A DNA stretch of 20,246 nucleotides from an uncultured SAR324 cluster bacterium (lineage in GTDB: Bacteria; SAR324; NAC60-12). The notes below the pieces were generated by a model that saw only the letters and a list, made by a program, of their open reading frames with translations, had not been told where the DNA came from and searched no databases. Shown here piece after piece: positions 14,961 to 20,246 of this stretch; positions within the stretch are counted from its first letter, which is position 1, and every line of letters starts with the position of its first letter. The stretch spans positions 1 through 20,246 of the forward strand of contig CABXOR010000034.1 in assembly GCA_902513935.1 (NCBI GenBank). The letters are read 5' to 3'. Made by a program: the position numbers and the translations under genes.

Positions 14961-15905
14961 TTATTGGAAGGAAAGGGGTAACTCCAGTTCCCAGCATTTT
15001 CTCAGTTGCGGTTCTTCGAGTGCATCACAACCGGAAGGGCTTTCAAATTCTTTCAACTTAAAAGAAAATGTTAATTCATTCGGAATATTATTTTGCGATA
15101 CAGCGGAACGTTTATTAATCTCAAATGCTGCAGTACACCTAAATTTATCTCCTCTTAATTTTTCCAGGTTTTTTATTTTTACCTGACAATCCAATTGCTG
15201 AACACTGCAATAATGCTGAACATGAGCTTCAGCAACTTGTTCCAGTTCAGGCAAAAAAATTGAACCCCGATAAGCTGAACCATAAACTTGTCCTTGTTTT
15301 CGACACTCTAAAAACATTGGAATCTCATCTGGAGTCATACGGCCATATACTCTTCCGCTTGGGAAATCAATCATTGTTGCTGCAAAACGATGCCCTCCAA
15401 GGTGACTGCTCTCCCAAACTTCAACAGAAGAATTTTGCTTTTTAACATGATATTGCATCTGATCAGCAAGTATCTGTCCAAACTTTGCACAGCATTTATC
15501 ATGCCTCCCATGAGTACAGATAAAAATCTGCTCCCGCTCAATCTTTTCACAGGAAAAATCGGAAGTTTTGTAATACTGAAAATGTGACTCTAAAACTTCT
15601 GGTATTTCTTTGGGCAGAACGTTTGAATAATACCATTTCCCGGGATAGATAAACAATTCCACTTTGTCATTATCGAGCTTTGCCTGACTGGCTAAACGGA
15701 TACTGATTTTTCCGCTAAATTTACTTTTTTCTTTCATCCATTGTTTTAGTCCAGTTGGGAATCCACCTTTGGACTCCAGAGCTTCATATTCCCAGTATTT
15801 TTTGGGCCAGGAAATAGAAACAAAATGCTCTGTAAATGGGGCAGTCCCGGCAAGAGGTTCTCCTGAATGTCTGCACAAAAAACTGCAAAACTTTGAATCG
15901 GACAT
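14961..15905 (-). CDS. Sucrase/ferredoxin-like (Suc_Fer) protein
   Basis: 314 residues of the Suc_Fer-like family, which has a thioredoxin-like ferredoxin fold. Two motifs stand out: CTHGRHDKCCAKFG (Cys130, 138, 139) and SSHLGGHRFAAT (His168, His172). In the yeast family members Apd1 and Aim32 the matching Cys-x8-Cys and His-x3-His pairs hold a [2Fe-2S] cluster with two histidines. Cys130-x8-Cys139 and His168-x3-His172 have exactly that spacing, so the same cluster is likely here. No signal peptide, so cytosolic. A redox role is inferred; substrate and partners are unknown. It begins 33 bases after dppF and ends 20 bases before fliN, so co-transcription is likely. Confidence 0.85.
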   Translation of the reverse strand: MSDSKFCSFLCRHSGEPLAGTAPFTEHFVSISWPKKYWEYEALESKGGFPTGLKQWMKEKSKFSGKISIRLASQAKLDNDKVELFIYPGKWYYSNVLPKEIPEVLESHFQYYKTSDFSCEKIEREQIFICTHGRHDKCCAKFGQILADQMQYHVKKQNSSVEVWESSHLGGHRFAATMIDFPSGRVYGRMTPDEIPMFLECRKQGQVYGSAYRGSIFLPELEQVAEAHVQHYCSVQQLDCQVKIKNLEKLRGDKFRCTAAFEINKRSAVSQNNIPNELTFSFKLKEFESPSGCDALEEPQLRKCWELELPLSFQ

Positions 15906-15938
15906 TTCTTGTTATCTGGTTTAAGTGTTAATAGTGTT

Positions 15939-16982
15939 TCAAACTGTAACAACAGAATCTAATGGTTTGTAACAGGCAACTTTATGAACAATTTCAGCAG
16001 GGCTTTTGTCAGATCCCGTTACCGAACTATTGTTCAGATTTAAAAGTGACGGAGATTTTTCTCTGCATTTCCCCTCTACGAGCGCGCAGCGGGAAGCATA
16101 GGCACATCCTCCTTCAGTTTCTGAAAAAAGTTGGGTTGGTGCTGATATTTTTAAACGTCCTGTGCGTTTCCTTGACGGGTCAGGACGTGGAACTGCTTCA
16201 AGAAGAGCACGAGTGTATGGATGTTGAGCGTGATCAAACAGGGTTCTCGTTGGGCCTGTTTCTACAATTCTTCCTGCATACATCACAGCTACATTTGTAG
16301 TCATGTGACGAACGATGCTCAGGTCATGACTAATAAAAAGATAAGCCAGTCCATGCTGTTCCCGCAAGTCCATCATTAAATTCAATACCTGAGCCTGTAC
16401 TGACACATCTAAAGCCGATACCGGTTCATCCGCCACAATCAGTGCCGGACAAGTGATTAAAGCACGGGCAATTGCAATTCTCTGTCGCTGTCCTCCGGAA
16501 AACTCATGCGGGAATTTGTTTGCATCCGCAGGAGAGAGTCCCACATTTTCAATAGCTTCAGCAACCTTCAGCTGTAGTATTTTCAGTGTTACTTCTCCCT
16601 GCAATGTCAGGGGCTCAGACACTATTTGGCTTACTGAATGGCGGGGATCCAACGAGCCGTATGGATCTTGAAAAACCATTTGCATTCCACGACGCATACG
16701 TCGCAAATCTTTTGTTTTCAGGTTGTGCAGAACCTTACCTTGAAAACAAACTTCTCCGGACTGAGGAGATTCAAGTGCTAATACAGTTCTGGCCAAAGTA
16801 GATTTCCCGCAACCGGACTCGCCTACAATGCCAAAACTTTCACCGTAATTTAGCGACAAACTCACTCCATCAAGTGCACGAAAGCGTTTTGGAGGAATAA
16901 AAATATGCTGGCGCGGCAGGATATATTCCCTCACCAGTTCGTGGATTTGGAGTAAAGAATTTGCATTCTTTTCCTGTTTCAT
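15939..16982 (-). CDS. dppF: Peptide ABC transporter ATPase, DppF/OppF type
   Basis: 347 residues. Walker A GESGCGKST (54-62), Q-loop Gln105 in MVFQDPYGSLDP, signature FSGGQRQRIAIARAL (161-175), Walker B LIVADEP (181-187) and His219 in SHDLSIV are all intact. The C-terminal oligopeptide/dipeptide extension follows HPYTRALLEAVP and carries cysteines in GCAYASRC and VACY; in related ATPases this tail can hold an Fe-S cluster. Its ATG overlaps the TGA of dppD (ATGA), so translation is coupled. Together the pair would form the cytosolic motor of a peptide, nickel or similar importer. No permease or binding-protein gene is adjacent, so the complex must use parts encoded elsewhere. Confidence 0.92.
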   Translation of the reverse strand: MKQEKNANSLLQIHELVREYILPRQHIFIPPKRFRALDGVSLSLNYGESFGIVGESGCGKSTLARTVLALESPQSGEVCFQGKVLHNLKTKDLRRMRRGMQMVFQDPYGSLDPRHSVSQIVSEPLTLQGEVTLKILQLKVAEAIENVGLSPADANKFPHEFSGGQRQRIAIARALITCPALIVADEPVSALDVSVQAQVLNLMMDLREQHGLAYLFISHDLSIVRHMTTNVAVMYAGRIVETGPTRTLFDHAQHPYTRALLEAVPRPDPSRKRTGRLKISAPTQLFSETEGGCAYASRCALVEGKCREKSPSLLNLNNSSVTGSDKSPAEIVHKVACYKPLDSVVTV

Positions 16983-17980
16983 ACGTTTTGCTCCCAGGGG
17001 AAAAAACAGGCTGCGGAATGTCCGTTACTTATCAGGGTTTCATCAGGATGCTCCGAAAAACATTTTGAATGTACCCGTGAACAGCGGTCTGCAAAAGAAC
17101 AGCCTTTGGTGCGTTCCCAGAATTCCGGAACACGTCCGGGAATTGTTGACAACCTGCTATTTTTGGAATTTTCAGTATGACAGCTAAGATCATTAGCAGA
17201 CTTTTCTGTGTCAGGAAGTGAGGCAAAAAGGCCGCGTGTGTATGGATGTGCTAAATGTTCAAACACTTTATTTGTTGGACCTTTCTCTACAATCCGTCCT
17301 GCGTACATTACCAGCATTTGATCAGTATTTTCTGCAACAACACCTAAATCGTGTGTTATCAGGATCAGTGCCACGTTTTCCTCAATAACCAATTCAGAAA
17401 TCAAAGCCAGTATTTGTTCCTGAATAGTGACATCCAGTGCTGTTGTAGGTTCGTCTGCAATAATCAATTCCGGTTCACATACCATAGCTATTGCAATCAC
17501 TACCCTCTGTCTTTGCCCTCCGGAAAGCTGATGTGGAAAAAGTGAGCGCGAAAATGTTTTGGAAGGTAATCCGACACGGTCCAACACTTTTGAAGCCTGT
17601 TGTTGCGCCTGATGTCGGGATAAATTTTTGTGCAGAATCAAACTTTCTGCTACCTGGAATCCAATTGGCTGGACTGGATTTAGTGCCGTCATTGGTTCCT
17701 GAAAAACCATACTAATTCGGTTCCCCCTGATTTTACATAATTCCTTTTCAGGTAGATTCAGCAAGTTTTTACCGAACATAACTTCCCCGGAGGCAGTCAT
17801 ATTATCCGGTAATAAACCCATGATTGCAAAGGCCGCCATCGATTTCCCGCAACCGGACTCTCCAACTACTCCCAAGCTTTTTCCGCTTTCAAGTTTGAAA
17901 TTCAGGTTGTCCAAAATGTTAATTGGACCAGATTGGTGTTCTGTACGAACAGTTAAATTATTAACGGTCAATAAGTTCAA
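16979..17980 (-). CDS. dppD: Peptide ABC transporter ATPase, DppD/OppD type
   Basis: 333 residues. Walker A GESGCGKS (40-47), Q-loop Gln94 in MVFQEPMTALNP, signature LSGGQRQRVVIAIAM (152-166), Walker B LIIADEP (172-178) and His210 in THDLGVV. The C-terminal OppD extension (HPYTRGLFASLP, then GCSFADRC and a final SAACF) supports the DppD/OppD subgroup. It is first in the five-gene leftward string and overlaps dppF by four bases. Its substrate cannot be stated: the ATPase pair is shared by importers of peptides, nickel, and glutathione. The upstream 280 bases contain only a weak promoter match. Confidence 0.92.
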   Translation of the reverse strand: MNLLTVNNLTVRTEHQSGPINILDNLNFKLESGKSLGVVGESGCGKSMAAFAIMGLLPDNMTASGEVMFGKNLLNLPEKELCKIRGNRISMVFQEPMTALNPVQPIGFQVAESLILHKNLSRHQAQQQASKVLDRVGLPSKTFSRSLFPHQLSGGQRQRVVIAIAMVCEPELIIADEPTTALDVTIQEQILALISELVIEENVALILITHDLGVVAENTDQMLVMYAGRIVEKGPTNKVFEHLAHPYTRGLFASLPDTEKSANDLSCHTENSKNSRLSTIPGRVPEFWERTKGCSFADRCSRVHSKCFSEHPDETLISNGHSAACFFPWEQNV

Positions 17981-18085
17981 ATGGTTGTTGCTGGATGTAT
18001 TTATTTTTGTAAAATGTAAAAATTTTCAATAAATGCGATACTGCATGCTGTAGAGAAAAGCAGCTAAATTTTTTTTCTGGATGGC

Positions 18086-18103
18086 AAGCTTTTTGGAAAG
18101 CTT
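18086..18103. repeat. Small hairpin in the dppD divergent region
   Basis: AAGCTTT (18086-18092) and AAAGCTT (18097-18103) form a perfect 7-bp stem with a four-base loop. It lies between the leftward dppD and the rightward zinc-ribbon gene. No T-run follows on either strand, so it is more likely an operator-like or structural element than a terminator. Confidence 0.35.
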
Positions 18104-18134
18104 ATCCTATCACGGCAGTTTTTGCACTCAGAAA

Positions 18135-18162
18135 TTGACCATTTTTTGCAATCTGCTATTAT
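18135..18162 (+). promoter_or_regulatory. Candidate promoter for the zinc-ribbon/GIY-YIG-like gene
   Basis: TTGACC (18135-18140) precedes TATTAT (18157-18162) with a 16-base spacer; the predicted start is near 18169. The gene begins about 90 bases further on. Confidence 0.5.
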
Positions 18163-18258
18163 TATAACAGAAAAGCGTAAATTCATTTACAATCTTATGA
18201 TTGTAGAAAGATATTTATATGCCCATTTTACAAGGTGAAACAGCAAAGGAATGAAATT

Positions 18259-18972
18259 ATGAGGTCTGCTATTCAAGAAGAATTATTTGGTCCTGAACAA
18301 TACACCCGCTTATGCGGCATGTGCCGGGGTGAATTTCCCCGTTCGCCGGAGTTTTTCCCTCCAGGACGATGTCAGGACAGACTGGCTTCGTTTTGTCGTA
18401 AATGTGCTAATGTCCGGGCACAGGTCCGGCAAGCTCCCAAAGAAACGGAAAGAAGGTTGTCTCAAATGAATTTGCTGGAAAAGAGCTGTGAAGGATGTGG
18501 AACAACAAAACCATTGAGGGAATTCTACATGTCTTCACATTCATATGATGGAAAAACGTCAACGTGCAAAAACTGCATAGATGCAAAGAGCAGTGAAAGG
18601 AAAATGCGTCAGCAGCGTCTTGGAGATTTGGCCTGGGCTGTTTATTTTATTCAGGATTCACGCAATAACAGAGTTAAAATAGGTTCATGTGATGATCCTT
18701 ATGTGGCACTGGAAACTTTGCAAAAAGGATCTTCAGAAACTCTGCATTTGCTGGCAAGTCATGAAGCAGGACAAAAAGAGTCTGCGGAAAATATTGAAAG
18801 TACTCTGCACAGTCTGTTTCAAACTCACTACACAGGACACGGATGGTTTGAAATGGTGCCTTCCCTGGAACAGTACATTTCCCTTATTCAGCAGGAAGAA
18901 TACGACAAGGCGGAAATTCTACTTCATCCAATGGAAAATACTCAAAATAAAGTTGCCTTAAAAACAGCCTAA
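18259..18972 (+). CDS. Two-zinc-ribbon protein with MUG113/GIY-YIG-like domain
   Basis: 237 residues from the ATG at 18259, chosen for AGGA eight bases upstream; a GTG at 18235 would add eight. Two treble-clef-like zinc sites come first: Cys19-x2-Cys22 with Cys46-x2-Cys49, and Cys77-x2-Cys80 with Cys103-x2-Cys106. Each is followed by a basic helix. Residues about 125-200 match the MUG113/T5orf172 branch of GIY-YIG nucleases: AVYFIQ, VKIG, DP...LETLQKG, E-S-T-LHSLF and GHGWFEM. The Arg that normally follows the DP turn (DPxxRLxxLQ) is Ala151 here, while the Glu before LH (Glu180) is kept. This suggests DNA or RNA binding with weak or no cleavage. Stand-alone gene; function unknown. Confidence 0.75.
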   Translation: MRSAIQEELFGPEQYTRLCGMCRGEFPRSPEFFPPGRCQDRLASFCRKCANVRAQVRQAPKETERRLSQMNLLEKSCEGCGTTKPLREFYMSSHSYDGKTSTCKNCIDAKSSERKMRQQRLGDLAWAVYFIQDSRNNRVKIGSCDDPYVALETLQKGSSETLHLLASHEAGQKESAENIESTLHSLFQTHYTGHGWFEMVPSLEQYISLIQQEEYDKAEILLHPMENTQNKVALKTA

Positions 18973-19057
18973 TCAGACAGCACAGAAGGGAAAATTATTG
19001 TTGAGGGAACAGAAATTCCTTAGTATTGTAGTAGTCTCCAACTCAACCGGAACGCCT

Positions 19058-19071
19058 TATAGGTACCTATA
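19058..19071. repeat. 14-bp perfect palindrome
   Basis: TATAGGTACCTATA reads the same on both strands. It is a possible dimeric protein-binding site or a chance palindrome. It lies about 85 bases after the zinc-ribbon gene. Confidence 0.35.
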
Positions 19072-19093
19072 TGGACACCTAACAAATTGCTTC

Positions 19094-19116
19094 ATACGTG
19101 CGTATAGTGTTTTTTT
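19094..19116 (+). terminator. Weak intrinsic terminator after the zinc-ribbon gene
   Basis: ATAC (19094-19097) pairs with GTAT (19102-19105) around GTGC, and seven T residues follow at 19110-19116. The stem is short, so termination may be inefficient. Confidence 0.35.
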
Positions 19117-19245
19117 CTTGCAGTCAATACTTTGATTATTTTAATTAAATGATTTCATTTAAGGTAATATTAAGTCATCACTGAATAACATCAATTGAAG
19201 GGAAATTATCTAACCACTTTTAGAGTCACATCACCTTGATGCATC

Positions 19246-19362
19246 TCAGTACTTTTTCCTCCAGTGTGTGGATTCCCCCATTCTAGCATTCCTTGTTACC
19301 TTTGTGCCCTTAGCAGTTCCTTCATCTAGGTAAACGGAAACTGCAAAAACTATAATTGTCAT
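19246..19362 (-). CDS. Possible 38-residue small protein
   Basis: An ATG at 19362 opens 38 codons, with a purine-rich ribosome-site-like sequence (GGGAGGGGGG) upstream ending 7 bases before the start. The product has a hydrophobic start (MTIIVFAVSVYL), then a polar basic tail (TAKGTKVTRNARMGESTHW, RKKY end). The frame stays open for about 28 more codons upstream (PLKGLKNYVDPINE and so on) without an ATG, until a TGA near 19451. So this may be a small gene or the 3' end of a decayed larger one. I do not recognise the family. It is the only protein-like frame in the 1-kb gap. Confidence 0.4.
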   Translation of the reverse strand: MTIIVFAVSVYLDEGTAKGTKVTRNARMGESTHWRKKY

Positions 19363-19501
19363 AGTAAATCCCCCCTCCCACGCTGTGAACACTGTTTCAT
19401 TTATGGGGTCCACATAGTTCTTCAGACCTTTCAGTGGAATTAGAGGGTCTCAGATGGCTAGCCAGATACACTCTTAAAAGATTAAGCTACATATGATTAA
19501 T

Positions 19502-19563
19502 CCTAAAAAAACTGACGGCTAATTCTTTGTTTATTCAAAACTTATTGAAACCTAAAAAAACTG
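19502..19563. repeat. Pair of 13-bp direct repeats
   Basis: CCTAAAAAAACTG occurs at 19502-19514 and again at 19551-19563, 49 bases apart. The following 15 or so bases are also loosely similar. It could be a pair of protein-binding sites or a small duplication. Confidence 0.55.
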
Positions 19564-19664
19564 GTCTAGTTAGTTTTTCGTTCAGAGACTAAATAATATC
19601 TCAATAAATTTAATTCTTAAAAAAGACATACAGCATTTGCCCAAGATTTTATTTAAAACATTTC

Positions 19665-19692
19665 TTGACAAACTTCATCTGCATCATATATT
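19665..19692 (+). promoter_or_regulatory. Near-consensus promoter toward the BMP gene
   Basis: TTGACA (19665-19670) and TATATT (19687-19692) have a 16-base spacer. The predicted start near 19699 lies about 285 bases before the BMP-family gene, so it would make a long leader or a separate small RNA. Confidence 0.55.
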
Positions 19693-19789
19693 CTCTTTGT
19701 TCTAGCGTGTTTCCGTTTTGTGAAAATTTTCTGGAACTTGCTTAACTACTGTCATGAATGTTTTTTCTCTCACGGAAAAAATAATTTTG

Positions 19790-19817
19790 TTGACATATCC
19801 TGTCGTACCTTTAGTAT
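19790..19817 (+). promoter_or_regulatory. Second candidate promoter for the BMP gene
   Basis: TTGACA (19790-19795) and TAGTAT (19812-19817) have a 16-base spacer. The predicted start near 19824 gives a leader of about 160 bases that contains a GCTAT/ATAGC hairpin (about 19902-19916). Confidence 0.4.
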
Positions 19818-19984
19818 GTGCAGGAGCTAAACGAACAGGTTGTTAGAAAAATATAAAAGCTTTGCGATTTGTATTATTCTTTCCGGATGTTTATGATTGA
19901 AAGCTATGGTTAATAGCATAATCTACTACATCCTGTAAACGGCAGGTTTGTATTTCCCATTAACTAATAATCAAAAGGACTAAA

Positions 19985-20246
19985 ATGAAACAGACAGTAA
20001 TCTCCTTTTTTATTAAACGAACAAACTCACCTTTGTTCAATAAGTTTTTGTTATTTTGTGCTGCGGCATTTCTCATTGGCGGTCTGGCCGTCCCAGTTCA
20101 GGCTGGTGGAATAAAAGTTGCTGCAGTATTTGAAACTCCAATAGAAGAACCATGGGTCAACCAGATCCATGTGGCTTTGCTCCAGGCAAAAAAAGAAATG
20201 GGAATCGAATACACATGGTCGGAAAGTGTAAAATCTGCTGATTTCG
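19985..20246 (+). CDS. BMP-family ABC transporter binding protein (5' part)
   Basis: The first 87 codons are inside the window and the gene runs off the right edge. A ribosome site (AAAGGA, five bases from the ATG) supports the start. A long signal peptide has a basic N-region (KRTNS, then K20), a hydrophobic core at about 21-36, and a likely cut after VQA (Ala40). There is no lipobox cysteine. The mature part starts GGIKVAAVFETPIEEPWVNQ and continues ALLQAKKEMGIEYTWSESVK, matching the BMP/PnrA periplasmic binding family. Known members feed nucleosides or related small molecules to an ABC importer. The rest of the transporter probably lies to the right. Confidence 0.85.
   Translation, partial: MKQTVISFFIKRTNSPLFNKFLLFCAAAFLIGGLAVPVQAGGIKVAAVFETPIEEPWVNQIHVALLQAKKEMGIEYTWSESVKSADF

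Larger units (their letters stand above)
18973..19984. other. About 1 kb largely non-coding, AT-rich region
   Basis: No long gene is visible on either strand. It contains a weak terminator after the zinc-ribbon gene, a 14-bp palindrome, a possible 38-codon leftward gene (19246-19362), a pair of 13-bp direct repeats, and two promoter-like sites facing the right-hand gene. The middle part (about 19200-19460) is richer in GC than the rest and may be the remains of a gene. Confidence 0.55.

Noticed and set aside
18219..18254. 11-codon frame just before the zinc-ribbon gene
   Set aside because: No clear ribosome site and very short; probably chance.
19754..19846. 30-codon frame MNVFSLTEKIILL... 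in the BMP leader
   Set aside because: No ribosome site, it spans a promoter-like sequence, and its composition is as expected from AT-rich DNA.
19895..19965. Sequence with TATGG, ATCTAC and TGTAAACGG that resembles parts of a purine riboswitch upstream of the BMP gene
   Set aside because: The elements are not in the stem and loop positions the purine aptamer needs, and the P1 stem and paired L2/L3 loops are not visible.
1..20246. CRISPR array, tRNA or rRNA genes, prophage or intact insertion sequence
   Set aside because: No regularly spaced repeats, cloverleaf-like segments, rRNA-like sequence, transposase or integrase genes were seen.

Overview
The window reads as chromosome of a Gram-negative, proteobacteria-like bacterium. 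It has signal-peptide-bearing binding proteins, a FliN-type flagellar switch protein, QueA, GlgX and several Shine-Dalgarno sites. The gene mix (Amt, glycine betaine ABC uptake, peptide ABC ATPases, BMP-type binding protein, moderately AT-rich DNA) would suit a marine lineage such as SAR324 or a relative, but that placement is inference. No rRNA, tRNA, CRISPR array, phage or complete insertion sequence was seen.

Left third (1-6340): an ammonium transporter (amt) and a tiny one-helix membrane protein run leftward. Diverging from them is a glycine betaine/proline ABC system in the order binding protein (proX), ATPase (proV), permease (proW). The two directions have near-consensus sigma70-type promoters back to back, separated only by an A-tract. 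proX ends in a strong intrinsic terminator before proV, and that terminator can also form an alternative upstream hairpin. ProW is a fusion of two permease units.

Middle (6400-13200): a leftward group holds a membrane histidine kinase, a RarD-like EamA transporter broken by an in-frame amber codon, and an unrecognised 59-residue membrane protein. A gene-free stretch with a palindromic dispersed repeat follows. Then come rightward genes for an inositol-monophosphatase family enzyme, a glycogen-debranching GlgX and a zinc-binding GFA-domain protein with an unusual basic N-terminal extension.

Right third (13260-17980): five leftward genes in the order dppD-like, dppF-like, sucrase/ferredoxin-like, fliN, queA. 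They are tightly packed except for an 82-base gap before queA. The peptide ABC ATPases have no permease or binding protein beside them, and fliN has no other flagellar gene beside it.

Right end (18259-20246): a zinc-ribbon plus MUG113/GIY-YIG-like protein whose usual catalytic arginine appears replaced. About 1 kb of mostly non-coding, AT-rich DNA follows, with a possible 38-codon gene, direct repeats and two promoter-like sites. The window closes with the start of a BMP-family binding protein.

The best candidates for something undescribed are the alternative-hairpin switch between proX and proV, the amt-linked small membrane protein, the two-zinc-ribbon GIY-YIG-like protein, and the small ORF at 19246-19362. 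No complete new multi-gene system is evident.
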